Of a stretch of DNA of 64,000 bases, positions 1-8,279 are shown piece after piece; the stretch's first letter is position 1, and each line of letters begins with the position of its first letter. A program made the translations under genes and the position numbers. The notes below the pieces were generated by a model. The model saw only the letters and a list, made by a program, of their open reading frames with translations. It had not been told where the DNA came from and ran no database searches. The stretch is from HK1 sp965202735 (GTDB taxonomy: Bacteria > Pseudomonadota > Gammaproteobacteria > HK1). The DNA lies in the NCBI GenBank assembly GCA_965202735.1, contig OZ241844.1, positions 992,001 through 1,056,000 of the forward strand, given 5' to 3'.

Positions 1-745
1 TGGTTCTGCGAGTTCGCCGGGATCCCCATCGCGAAGCCGCCGGTCTCCGAGCCGCAGCGCGTGCCGGTCGGATGCAGGGCGAAGCCCACCTTGCCGTCCA
101 CCTTCGACAGCTTCGGGTCGCGCGACATCGCCGCGATCTTCAGCGTGTCGATGTACATCGCGGCGTCGCCGCCGAGGAACGCGGCCGCGGCCTCGCCGAA
201 TCCGAACGACGGGATCCCCGTCGGCCCGGTCCGCGCGATCTCGCGCATGACCCGGGCCGCCTCCACCCCGGCCGCATCGTTGAAGACCGGATTCCACTGG
301 TCGTCGAAGATCCTGCCCCCGAGCGGCGCCAGATGCAGGAGCCACCCCGCGGTGACCTGGTGGCCGGTCTTCCCGCGCGAGGTCAGGGCGGGCACGCCCG
401 CCGCATGCAGCTTCCCGAGGGCCGCGCGCAGCTCGTCGTAGGTGCCCGGGGGGTCGATGCCGTGCTCGGCGAGAATGTCCTTGCGATAGGCGAGGATGGA
501 GGTCTCCGCCCCGAACGGGATGCCGTAGAGCGCGCCGGACTTACCCGGCATGTAGCCCTTCCTGCCCCCCACGATGCCGCCGTTCTGCAGGTACGCGTCG
601 GCGATGTCGTCGATGTCGTACTCGGGGTCGACCAGCGACCCGCTGGTGAAGAACCGGCTCAGCGGGGTCAGGAGCCCCTTGGAGACGTACTCGCCCTTCC
701 ACATCACCACCCACGAGACGACATCGTACTCGCCTTCCTCCCGGG
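1..745 (-). pseudogene. Sugar ABC transporter solute-binding protein, internal fragment
   Basis: The reverse strand reads as the interior of an extracellular solute-binding protein for a sugar-type ABC importer. The readable protein begins near an EGEYDVVSW segment and continues through GIPFGAETSILAYRKDIL, a conserved region of this family, then leaves the window at position 1. The signal peptide and roughly the first 80 residues normally expected are missing. At about 745-755 the frame is replaced, without a gap, by the coding sequence of an ABC ATPase on the same strand. In life such a protein would capture a sugar or polyol in the periplasm. Here it has no start of its own and is probably not made. 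The family is clear; the substrate cannot be told. Confidence 0.75.
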
Positions 746-1318
746 ACATCTCCAGAAGATGGTGCGCTCGAGCCTCCGGTGCAGGAGCGCGAGCTCGGTG
801 CGCATGCTGGAGCGCAGCTTCGCGTCGAGGTTCGAGAGCGGCTCGTCGAACAGGAAGCAGTAGGCGTCGCGCACGATGGACCGGCCCATCGCCACGCGCT
901 GGCGCTGCCCGCCGGACAGCTCCCGGGGCTTGCGGTGCAGATGGCCGGTGAGCTCCAGCATCTGCGCCGCGGCGCGCACGCGGCGCTCGATCTCGTCCTT
1001 CGGGGTACCGGCGAGCCGCAGGGCGAACGACATGTTCCCCGCGACGTTCATGTGCGGATAGAGCGCATACGACTGGAAGACCATCGCGATGTCCCGCGCC
1101 TTGGGCGGGGCGCGGGTCACGTCCCGGTCCCGGATGCGGATGGCGCCGCTGGTGACCGCCTCCAGGCCCGCGACCATCCGCAGCGTCGTCGACTTCCCGC
1201 AGCCGGAAGGGCCCACGATGACCACGAACTCGCCCTCGCCGATATCCAGCGAGAGCCTCGGGATCACCACGGTGGCGCCGTACGCCTTCACCACGCTGTC
1301 GATCTCGACCCCAGGCAA
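704..1318 (-). pseudogene. Truncated MalK/UgpC-type ABC transporter ATPase
   Basis: The first about 185 residues are a well-preserved sugar-importer ATPase: Walker A GPSGCGKST, Q-loop region VFQSYALYPHMNV, signature LSGGQRQRVAMGR and Walker B CFLFDEPLSNLDAK. Right after LLHRRLERTIF, where the H-loop histidine should follow, the sequence changes to unrelated residues and stops. Full-length relatives are about 350-370 residues, so the H-loop and the whole C-terminal regulatory domain are gone. The start is a TTG at 1318, preceded five to six bases upstream by GGGAGGG. The sequence after the break is the inside of the solute-binding protein gene. A deletion, or a misjoin, has therefore removed the ATPase end, any permease genes between, and the start of the binding protein. 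The protein is not expected to work. Confidence 0.8.
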
Positions 1319-1531
1319 GGCGCCCTCCCGTTACCCGGCAGGTCATACCGGACCGGGGTCTCCCCCGAGCGCACCCGAGAGCGCCCGCAGCCGCGGGTCC
1401 GGCGTTGCCAGCCTCGTCGCGGATGCAACCCATCGGTCCGGTCGCCGATCACCGGAGTTGCTTCGACGCTGGCGGGATCTTCGGTCGGCGTTGCGTCAAT
1501 TCGGGGTCCGGTCCCGAGTCCCGATTGCGTA

Positions 1532-1789
1532 TCACGCGGTATCGTGCATCCTTATCCAGTCCCGCAGGGCTTCGTCGATCCTCGTCTGCCATCCGCGACC
1601 GGTCGCCCTGAAATGATCGACTACGTCCTGCGAGAGGCGAATGGTAGTCGACACCCTGGGCTCGACCAGCGGTGGCCGGCCGCGACGAACAGGCGCCCTG
1701 GCAAACTTCTCGGGCCAGTCGTCGGCGGAAAGATCCGGTGCGTCATCCCGCTCGGAAACGTGGTGCATAGAGCGCCTGTTCGCGTTCAT
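1532..1789 (-). CDS. brnA: BrnA-family antitoxin
   Basis: An 85-residue protein of the BrnA type. A basic RRGRPPL segment is followed by a ribbon-helix-helix-like region, VSTTIRLSQDVVDHFRATG, and the GWQTRIDEALRDW ending seen in this family. BrnA binds and neutralises BrnT and represses the brnTA promoter. The gene lies downstream of and overlaps brnT by 47 bases. The ATG at 1789 has GAGGAAGG just upstream; an alternative ATG is at 1768. The order toxin then antitoxin is the usual one for brnTA. Assigned from family pattern only. Confidence 0.85.
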   Translation of the reverse strand: MNANRRSMHHVSERDDAPDLSADDWPEKFARAPVRRGRPPLVEPRVSTTIRLSQDVVDHFRATGRGWQTRIDEALRDWIRMHDTA

Positions 1790-2021
1790 TGGCCTTCCTC
1801 ATGCTGATGATGCGGCGCGCGCGGCTGCGAGGTGTCCAGACGAGGATCACCATCCTCCCGTCGAGAAATCCGATGGTGATGAACCTGTCCTCCCCGTAGT
1901 CCTGTCGGTCGTCCTCGACGGTCAGGGTAGCGCTCGCGAAAACCTCGCCGGCACGAGCCATGTCGAGCCCCCTCGCTTCGAGCGTAGCGGCACGCTTCGC
2001 CGCATCGAGCTCGACCGCCAT
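1743..2021 (-). CDS. brnT: BrnT-family ribonuclease toxin
   Basis: A 92-residue protein matching the BrnT family, small RelE-fold ribonucleases that block translation. The conserved core GEDRFITIGFLDGR and the C-terminal RRIISMRKANERE segment, which carries the basic residues used by this family, are both visible. The N-terminus (AAKRAATLEARGLDM) follows the family pattern in which a helix precedes the first strand. It is the upstream gene of a two-gene unit with brnA, which it overlaps. No strong ribosome binding site is seen before the ATG at 2021. The length is normal for the family and no disruption is visible, so the module is probably functional. Confidence 0.85.
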   Translation of the reverse strand: MAVELDAAKRAATLEARGLDMARAGEVFASATLTVEDDRQDYGEDRFITIGFLDGRMVILVWTPRSRARRIISMRKANEREQALYAPRFRAG

Positions 2022-2039
2022 GAGCTACTGTTACCACAT

Positions 2040-2175
2040 TCCGATCGCGTGGAGCCATACCGAATGCCGACAATCGAACCGTCGACCCCGAGCAAACCCG
2101 CTCCACCAGGACCAATAGCCCTGCCCGCTCCACCATCCGGTGGCGAAGCTCCGGCGGATATGGCAGACAATCCAC
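2040..2175 (-). mobile_element. Possible IS3-family orfA remnant
   Basis: Reading the minus strand from 2175 gives YPPELRHRMVE, which resembles the start of IS3-type OrfA proteins (helix-turn-helix transposase subunit). The similarity then seems to continue in other frames before fading near brnT. No terminal inverted repeats, no orfB and no target duplication were found. If real it is a decayed scrap between brnT and the MFS gene. This rests on a short match and is weak. Confidence 0.25.
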
Positions 2176-2207
2176 GCCTTCGCCCCGCTGCGTGACCCGC
2201 GCCCCGC

Positions 2208-3374
2208 ATGTCCGGACCGCTCGCCCTGACCGCGCAGGACCCGCGGTGGCGGCAGCTCGTCGTCGCCACCGTCGCGCTCGCGGTCGCGAGCTTCGGCCAC
2301 GGGCTCACGATGCCGCTGCTCTCGCTGGTGCTCGACCGCCAGGGGGTCGACGAGACCCTCATCGGGCTCAACACCGGCGCCTACTTCATCGCGGTGTTCG
2401 CGGTCGCCCCGCTCGCCACGCGGCTGCTGCGGGCCCGCGGACCCGCCCTGCTGATGCTGGCGTCGATACTCGCGACGGTGGTGCTGCTCGCGCTGCTTCG
2501 CGTCTTCCCCGACGTGTGGCTCTGGTTCCCGCTGCGGTTCGCGCTCGGGATGGCGTCGAGCTTCCTGTGGATCGCGGGCGAGGCGTGGGTGAACCACGCG
2601 GCGGCCGAGACGCACCGGGGACGCATCATCGCGATCTTCGGCGTCGTGGTATCCGCCGGCTTCGCCCTCGGCCCGGCGATCCTGTCGATGACCGGCACCG
2701 AGGGCTGGGCGCCGTTCCTGGTCACCATCGCACTGCTGCTCGTCGCTGCGGCGGTGCTCGCCGGCGCCCTCGGCTCGTCCCCGAAGCTCGGGGGGAAGAC
2801 CGTGCCGCTCGCGCGCTACGTGCTGCTGGCGCCGGTGGCGATGTTCGGATACTTCGTGTTCGCGGCCGGCGACGCGCTGCTGCTGACCTTCCTTCCCATC
2901 TACGCGGTGGGGCTCGGCATGGCCGAGGCCGACGCGATCCGGCTGCTCACCGTGCTGGCGATCGGCAGCATGGCGTTGCAATACCCGATCGGGTGGCTGG
3001 CGGACCGGGTGAGCAACTACGCGATCGCCGCCGCCCTGGCCGTCGTACTGCTCGCGGGCTCGGCGGCCTTCCCGTGGGCGCTTCCCCACCCGGTGGCGGG
3101 CACCATCTTCATGTTCCTCTACGGCGGTGCGCTCGGCGCGCTCTACACGGTTTCCCTGGTGCTCCTCGGCCGGCGCTTCAGGGGCGCCGAGCTGAGCGCC
3201 GCGTCCGCCATGCTCGCGGTCATGTTCTGCGTCGGCGCGTTCCTCTGGCCATCGGCCGGCGGCGCGGCCATGGACCGGTTCGGTGGAGACGCGATGCCGG
3301 TCTCCCTGATCGCCGCCTACGCCCTGTTCCTGGCGATCGTGGCCGTGGCGTGGCTTCGCGGGTCGTCGGCGTGA
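2208..3374 (+). CDS. MFS transporter, YcaD-like
   Basis: A 388-residue inner-membrane protein with about twelve hydrophobic segments, typical of the major facilitator superfamily. The segment FLWIAGEAWVNHAA in the fourth to fifth helix region is characteristic of the YcaD-like branch, and GWLADRVSNY in the middle loop is the second copy of the MFS signature between helices 8 and 9. It probably moves a small solute by proton exchange; the substrate cannot be inferred. The ATG at 2208 follows a short gap from the brnTA unit and the gene converges with the flavoenzyme gene. The length is normal for the superfamily and no disruption was seen. Confidence 0.8.
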   Translation: MSGPLALTAQDPRWRQLVVATVALAVASFGHGLTMPLLSLVLDRQGVDETLIGLNTGAYFIAVFAVAPLATRLLRARGPALLMLASILATVVLLALLRVFPDVWLWFPLRFALGMASSFLWIAGEAWVNHAAAETHRGRIIAIFGVVVSAGFALGPAILSMTGTEGWAPFLVTIALLLVAAAVLAGALGSSPKLGGKTVPLARYVLLAPVAMFGYFVFAAGDALLLTFLPIYAVGLGMAEADAIRLLTVLAIGSMALQYPIGWLADRVSNYAIAAALAVVLLAGSAAFPWALPHPVAGTIFMFLYGGALGALYTVSLVLLGRRFRGAELSAASAMLAVMFCVGAFLWPSAGGAAMDRFGGDAMPVSLIAAYALFLAIVAVAWLRGSSA

Positions 3375-3465
3375 AGGCGGCTCCCAAGAGAGCGGCCGGC
3401 GGGCTCGTCGCGATACCACCGGACGAGTACGCGAGCGAGGCCGCCCCGGAGACCCCGCCCTCCGG

Positions 3466-5886
3466 TCAGCCGCGCATGCGCTCGCCATCCGGGTCGATCG
3501 GAGGCCGCTCGAGCCGGCGCGCGGGCCGGGGCTCGCCGATCACCTCCACGTCGTATGCCGCGCTGGATGCGATCGCGTCGCTGCGCACGTACCCGAGGGC
3601 GAGGGTCCTGCCGGCGCAGTGGCCGTAGCCGGCCGAGGTGAGGTAGCCCACGCACTCGCCGTCGCGGAGCACCGGCTCCCCGCCCCAGGGGTCGGCGTCG
3701 TCGGTGTCGATCTCGAGCAGGACCAGGCGCTCTTCCGGCTCGCGCTCCGCCGCCCGCAGCGCGGCGTCGCGCCCGACGAACCCGGTCTTGTCGAGCCTGA
3801 CGAGCCGGCCGAGTCCGGCCTGGAACGGATCGTGGTCCGGCGACAGCTCGCGCCCCCATCCCGCGAACCCCTTCTCCAGGCGCAGCGAGCCGAGGGCGCG
3901 CATGCCGGCAAGGCGAAGCCCGAGGTCGGCGCCCTCCCGGCGCAGCGCGAGAAACAGCGGGACCTGGTGCTCGGAGGGGAGGTAGAGCTCGTAGCCCAGC
4001 TCGCCGGAGTACGAGACGCGGAGCACGACGACGTCCGGGGCCGGGCCGACCCGCATGCGGGCGCCGGTGAAGAACGGCAGCGCCCGGCTCGACACGTCGC
4101 GGCCGGCGAGCCGCGCGAGCAGGTCGCGGGCGCGCGGCCCCGCGATGGCGAACCCGGCAAGCCGCGTCATCATCGACTCGAGCTCGACGCCGCTCGCCGG
4201 CAGCCGCGGCTCCCACCATCGCAGGTGGAAGCGCTCGGTGCTGCCCGCGCCGACGAGGAAGTACTCGCCGGGGCCGAGCCGGGTGACGCTGAAGTCCCCG
4301 ATGATGCGCCCGGCCTCGTTCAGCATCGGGGTGAGCACGATGCGCCCGTCCTCACGCGGCATGCGGTTGGCCATGACCCGATCCAGCCACTCGCGCGCCC
4401 CCGGCCCGCGCACCGAGAACTTGCCGTAGACCGACGTCTCGAACAGCCCCAGCGCCGCCCGCACCGCGCGCGCCTCCTCGCCCACGGGGCCGAACCAGCC
4501 GGGGCGGCGGAAGGTCAGCTCGTCCCCGGCCTTCGCGCCCTCGGACGCGTACCACAGCGGGTACTCGCAGCCCCAGCTCGCCCCGAACACCGCGCCCGCT
4601 TCCTTCAGCAGCGGATAGACCGGGGTGGTGCGCACCGGACGCCCGGCCTCGCGCTCCTCGTAGGGGTAGTGGGTCCGGAAGCGGGTGGAGTACATGTCCG
4701 CGGTGCGGGCCATGGTGTACGCGCGGCCGGCCCAGTCCCCGTACCGGGTCACGTCCCACATGAAGAAGTCGAGGCCCGGGTCGCCGTTCGTCATCCACTC
4801 CGCCAGCACCCTGCCGACCGCCCCGGCCTGGCTGAACGCGGTCATCACCCCGCACGCGCACCAGTAGTTGCGCAGGCCCGGCAGCGGGCCGACGAGGGGG
4901 TTGAGATCGGGGGAGAAGATCATCGGGCCGTTGACCACCCGCCGGATCCCGGCCCGTCCGAGCACCGGCACGCTCCGCACCGCCTGGGCCATGTTGTGCT
5001 CCATGCGGGCGAGGTCGTCGGGCAGGAGCTCGTGGCCGAAGTCCGGCGGCGTGCCGTCCACCGCCCAGTGCGTGCAGGGCGACTCGTAGACCCCGAGCAG
5101 CAGGCCCTGCCCTTCCTGACGCATGTAGAACTCCGCGTCCGCGTCGCCGATGAGGGGAAGCTCGTGGTCCATCGCCTCGATCTCGGGGATCGGCTCGGTG
5201 ACGATGTAGTGGTGCTCGACCGGCATCAGGGGCAGCCGGACCCCGGCGAGGGCCGCCACCTCGCGCGCCCACAGCCCCGCCGCGTTCACCACGTGCTCGG
5301 CGACCACGGCGCCCTGCGCGGTCACCACCTCCCAGCCGCCGTCGCGGCGCGGATTCGTCTCCAGCACCGGGCAGTGGCGCACGATCCCGGCGCCGCGGTC
5401 GCGCGCGCCCTTCGCGAACGCGTGGGTCACGCCGCTCGGGTCGACGTGCCCGCGGCTCGCCTCGTAGAGCACCCCCTTCACGCCGGCGAGATCGAGGATC
5501 GGGGCAAGCGCCCCGGCTTCGTCCGCATCGAGCCATCGCGGCGAGAAGCCCGTCCGGCGCGCCTTCGAGCGGAACAGCTCCAGCTCCTCCATGCGCCGCC
5601 CGGTGCGCGCGAGCATCACGCCGCCCACATGGTGGAACCCGCACGACTGTCCGGTCTCCGCCTCGAGCTTCGGGTAGAGCTCGAAGGAGTACCGGTGCAG
5701 CCAGGTCATGGTCGCGTTCGCGGCGAGCGCGGCGGTGCCGCCGGCCGCGTGCCACGTCGACCCCGAGGTGAGCTCGCTGCGTTCGACGAGCAGGCAGTCG
5801 GTCCAGCCCGCGCGCGCCAGGTGGTACAGCACGCTGCAGCCGGTGACGCCGCCGCCGATGACGACGGCTCGGGCATGGGTCCTCAT
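3466..5886 (-). CDS. FAD-dependent dimethylglycine/sarcosine dehydrogenase-like protein
   Basis: An 806-residue two-part enzyme. The N-terminal half is a DAO-type flavoprotein: dinucleotide motif VIGGGVTG at about residues 9-16 and GSTWHAAGG at 42-50, where the histidine is the usual site of covalent FAD attachment in dimethylglycine dehydrogenases. The C-terminal half from about residue 430 is a glycine-cleavage T-protein (aminomethyltransferase) fold that in this family binds tetrahydrofolate and takes the one-carbon unit released by N-demethylation. The expected reaction is oxidative demethylation of a methylated glycine or related amine. The ATG at 5886 is preceded by GAGGAGGT eight bases upstream. 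The gene stands alone with a repeat-containing leader. The exact substrate within this broad family is not settled by sequence. Confidence 0.8.
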   Translation of the reverse strand: MRTHARAVVIGGGVTGCSVLYHLARAGWTDCLLVERSELTSGSTWHAAGGTAALAANATMTWLHRYSFELYPKLEAETGQSCGFHHVGGVMLARTGRRMEELELFRSKARRTGFSPRWLDADEAGALAPILDLAGVKGVLYEASRGHVDPSGVTHAFAKGARDRGAGIVRHCPVLETNPRRDGGWEVVTAQGAVVAEHVVNAAGLWAREVAALAGVRLPLMPVEHHYIVTEPIPEIEAMDHELPLIGDADAEFYMRQEGQGLLLGVYESPCTHWAVDGTPPDFGHELLPDDLARMEHNMAQAVRSVPVLGRAGIRRVVNGPMIFSPDLNPLVGPLPGLRNYWCACGVMTAFSQAGAVGRVLAEWMTNGDPGLDFFMWDVTRYGDWAGRAYTMARTADMYSTRFRTHYPYEEREAGRPVRTTPVYPLLKEAGAVFGASWGCEYPLWYASEGAKAGDELTFRRPGWFGPVGEEARAVRAALGLFETSVYGKFSVRGPGAREWLDRVMANRMPREDGRIVLTPMLNEAGRIIGDFSVTRLGPGEYFLVGAGSTERFHLRWWEPRLPASGVELESMMTRLAGFAIAGPRARDLLARLAGRDVSSRALPFFTGARMRVGPAPDVVVLRVSYSGELGYELYLPSEHQVPLFLALRREGADLGLRLAGMRALGSLRLEKGFAGWGRELSPDHDPFQAGLGRLVRLDKTGFVGRDAALRAAEREPEERLVLLEIDTDDADPWGGEPVLRDGECVGYLTSAGYGHCAGRTLALGYVRSDAIASSAAYDVEVIGEPRPARRLERPPIDPDGERMRG

Positions 5887-5924
5887 GGCGATGCACCTCC
5901 TCATTGCCGACGTTCGGGGTTTCC

Positions 5925-6071
5925 CCGCCGCTGTCGGAACAGCAACTCCCGCCAGGCGGGAACAGGTCCCTGAAATCCCCTCGACTCGACGCCCCGAAGG
6001 TCGAAATCGCACCACATTCCACCACGGTACGGCTCTCTTCCGGGCGCTGGCGGGAACCGCCGCTGTCGGAA
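5925..6071 (-). repeat. MITE-like dispersed element, copy A
   Basis: A core of 102 bp (5955-6056) bounded by copies of TTCCCGCC on the minus strand resembles, along its whole length, the core at 37388-37488 on the plus strand. The core is flanked by a 15-bp direct repeat, CCGCCGCTGTCGGAA, at 5925-5939 and 6057-6071. Several short hairpins lie inside, for example TCCCGCC-A-GGCGGGA at 5947-5961. It occupies the leader of the dehydrogenase gene. It may be a small non-autonomous transposable element; the flanking repeat could be a target duplication. Confidence 0.55.
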
Positions 6072-6210
6072 GGGGATGATTGACTCGCGCGGTCGGACAC
6101 TGTACCCACGACGGCGGATACATCACGACCGCGACAGGACGCGCCGAAGCGGCATGACTCCGTGACGCGGAGCGGGCGGTCCCGGAGGCCGCGACCGGTG
6201 CAAGGGCGCG

Positions 6211-6660
6211 ATGGTGACGATGGAAGAAACGAAGACGCTGATCGCGTTCGACTTCGGCGAGAAGCGGATCGGGACCGCCATCGGGCAGACTGTGACCCGC
6301 ACCGCCACCCCCCTCGAGACCGTCCCGGTGCGCCGGGCGAGGCCGGACTGGAACGCCATCGACCGGCTCATCGGCGCCTGGAGGCCGGACGCGCTCGTGG
6401 TCGGGCTGCCGCTCAACATGGACGGCACCCGTCAGTGGATCACCGCGCGGGCGCGCCGGTTCGCGAGCCGCCTCCAGGCGCGTTCCGGGCTTCCGGTCCA
6501 CCTCGCCGACGAGCGGCTCTCCACCCGCGAGGCATGGACCCGCCTCATCGAGAGCGGCTCGCGCCGCGACGGCCCCGATCCGGTGGCGGCGCAGGTCATC
6601 CTGGAGGGGTGGCTCGCCGAGCACGCGGACGGCGGATTCCGCCCGCGCCCCGACGACTGA
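6211..6660 (+). CDS. ruvX: RuvX/YqgF Holliday junction resolvase-like nuclease
   Basis: A 149-residue RNase H-fold protein of the YqgF family. The metal-binding strand IAFDFGEKRIGTA is near the start, VVGLPLNMDG lies in the middle and the DERLST motif comes after it, in the usual order. In other bacteria the protein acts in pre-16S rRNA 5' end maturation and is related to RuvC resolvases. A start at the ATG at 6220, close to the conserved strand, is also possible. The gene is single, converges with miaA, and leaves about 118 bases of non-coding sequence between the stops. Confidence 0.9.
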   Translation: MVTMEETKTLIAFDFGEKRIGTAIGQTVTRTATPLETVPVRRARPDWNAIDRLIGAWRPDALVVGLPLNMDGTRQWITARARRFASRLQARSGLPVHLADERLSTREAWTRLIESGSRRDGPDPVAAQVILEGWLAEHADGGFRPRPDD

Positions 6661-6778
6661 GCCGGCCGGATGAGGGCGCGCAGGGCACATGCGCGTACGC
6701 GCGGAGCAGCCGGGCGAGGGAGCCGGGCCGCCACCGGCCGAAGCCCGGACGCATCGCCGCGCGGCATGCGCACCGCCC

Positions 6779-7795
6779 TCATGCGGGTGGCGCCGGCGCC
6801 GCGCGCTCGACGAACGACCCGGCGCAGGCGGCGACGCGCTCCGCCGCGTCCGGCGCATGGCAGTCGACGCGGACCGCCGCCGGGTCCGAGCGCAGCCAGG
6901 TGAGCTGGCGCCGGGCGAGCTGGCGGGTCGCGGCGATGGCCCGCTCCGTCATCTCCGCGCGCGAGCACGCCCCTTCGAGATACGTCCAGACCTGACGGTA
7001 GCCGACCAGACGCATCGAGGCGCTGTGCTCCGAGAGCGGCCAGCGGCGCCTCAGATCGCGCACCTCGTCGACGAATCCCGCGTCCAGCATCCGCATGAAC
7101 CGGGCCGCGATGGCCCGGTGGAGCGCGGACCGGTCCGACGGCTCGATCACGATCCGGCACACCGGCCCGGCGAGGGCGCCGCGGCGGCCGCGGTCGAGCA
7201 GCTCCGACATCGGCCGGCCGGTGAGCGCATGCACCTCCAGCGCGCGCTCGATGCGCTGGGGATCGTTGGCGTGGATGCGGCGCGCGGAGGCCGGGTCGAC
7301 GGCGGCCAGCCGCCCGTGCATCGCCGGCCACCCGACCCGCGCCGCCTCGCGCTCGACTCCCGCCCGCACCTCCGGGGCCGCCGGCGGCAGCACCGCGAGC
7401 CCCTGCGCCAGGGCCCGGAAGTAGAGGCCCGTCCCACCGGCGAGCAACGGCACCCGGCCGGAGGCCCGGATGTCCGCGATCGCGCCGAGGGCGTCGTCGC
7501 GGAACTCGGCCGCCGAGTAGCGCTCGTCCGGGTCCCGGATGTCGATGAGCCGGTGCGGCGCCCGCGCCAGCACCTCCCGGCCGGGCTTGCCGGTGCCGAT
7601 GTCCAGGTGCCGGAACACCATGGCGGAGTCCACGCTGACGATCCCGAAGGGACCGCGCTCGGCGAGCGCCGCCGCAATCCCGGTCTTGCCGGCCGCGGTG
7701 GGTCCCATCAGGAAGACGACAGGCCCGGCGCCGTGAGGGATATGGGGCTCCTCCTCCACTCCTCCGATCCGGACACCTCCGAAGCAGGCGCTCAC
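6779..7795 (-). CDS. miaA: tRNA dimethylallyltransferase MiaA
   Basis: A 338-residue protein that transfers a dimethylallyl group to N6 of A37 in tRNAs reading UNN codons. The P-loop GPTAAGKT, the DSAMVFRHLDIGTGKP segment, GGTGLYFRAL and the MRLVGYRQVW block are all present. The open frame begins with a GTG at 7795; a second GTG twelve codons in would give the more usual short N-terminus. In many gammaproteobacteria mutL lies directly upstream in the same operon. Here mutL is also upstream on the same strand but 3.4 kb away, separated by an accessory island, so miaA probably depends on a different promoter. Confidence 0.93.
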   Translation of the reverse strand: MSACFGGVRIGGVEEEPHIPHGAGPVVFLMGPTAAGKTGIAAALAERGPFGIVSVDSAMVFRHLDIGTGKPGREVLARAPHRLIDIRDPDERYSAAEFRDDALGAIADIRASGRVPLLAGGTGLYFRALAQGLAVLPPAAPEVRAGVEREAARVGWPAMHGRLAAVDPASARRIHANDPQRIERALEVHALTGRPMSELLDRGRRGALAGPVCRIVIEPSDRSALHRAIAARFMRMLDAGFVDEVRDLRRRWPLSEHSASMRLVGYRQVWTYLEGACSRAEMTERAIAATRQLARRQLTWLRSDPAAVRVDCHAPDAAERVAACAGSFVERAAPAPPA

Positions 7796-8037
7796 GCGAG
7801 CAGCCCCTGAAGCGGAGTGTCAATTCCCGTAACCGCTCGTATGGTCACACCCACCCCACCAAATGGTGCCCTTCCCGCCAGCGTCCGCCTTCGCATGAAC
7901 GGACAGAAAAGCCCGTGACTACAGGGCCTTGTGGCCCGTCTCGCCCCGCACCGCCGCGCGGCTTCCACGACGAAACGCCGCCACGGCTGCTTCCTGCGCC
8001 ACCGCCCAGCCGCGCGGCCTGAACGGGAGCCACGACC

Positions 8038-8172
8038 ATGAGCGACCAGACCAGGTCCACCTTCGCCCGGCGCGTCCGCGCCGCCAGGCCGTGCGAGAAG
8101 CGCTGCGAGATCCGGGACGACGTCATCCCCGGCCTGTTCCTGCGCGTCTTCTCCAGCGGGGTGCGCAGCTTC
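8038..8172 (+). pseudogene. Tyrosine recombinase (integrase) N-terminal fragment
   Basis: About 45 residues, starting at an ATG with GGGAG eight bases upstream, match the arm-binding N-terminus of phage/island integrases (DUF4102 type): the pattern AARPCEKRCEIRDDVIPGLF followed by LRVFSSGVRSF is typical. The catalytic domain is absent. After about 8172 the frame continues with unrelated sequence and ends at 8235. This is the retained 5' end of the gene that probably brought in the island. Confidence 0.6.
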
Positions 8173-8271
8173 CGACCATCTGGTCGAGACCGCCGAGAAG
8201 GTCGGAAACATTATAGGGGAGGCAATGGCCGGTAGCCTTGGTACACAAGGCTCTGTCGTAAAGCCATATTG
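8173..8271 (+). other. Unidentified coding scrap after the integrase start
   Basis: In a frame shifted from the integrase fragment there is a short peptide-like stretch, DHLVETAEKVGNIIGEAM and onward, ending in a TGA near 8271. It looks like the C-terminus of a protein rather than random sequence, perhaps of the integrase itself or of another deleted island gene. It is too short to identify. Confidence 0.25.
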
Positions 8272-8279
8272 ATCAACTC

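Noticed and set aside
72..863. Long plus-strand open frame of 263 codons at the window start.
   Set aside because: It is the complement of the solute-binding protein and ATPase fragments, is rich in Arg/Ala/Gly, and matches no family.
5887..6210. Glycine riboswitch in front of the dehydrogenase gene.
   Set aside because: A glycine aptamer would be sensible for this enzyme, but the conserved GCCGAAGGGGCAA-type core is not present; the hairpins belong to the dispersed element.
7796..8037. tRNA gene or attachment core beside the integrase remnant.
   Set aside because: No cloverleaf or T-loop sequence could be found, and no long exact repeat was seen near 11150-11225.
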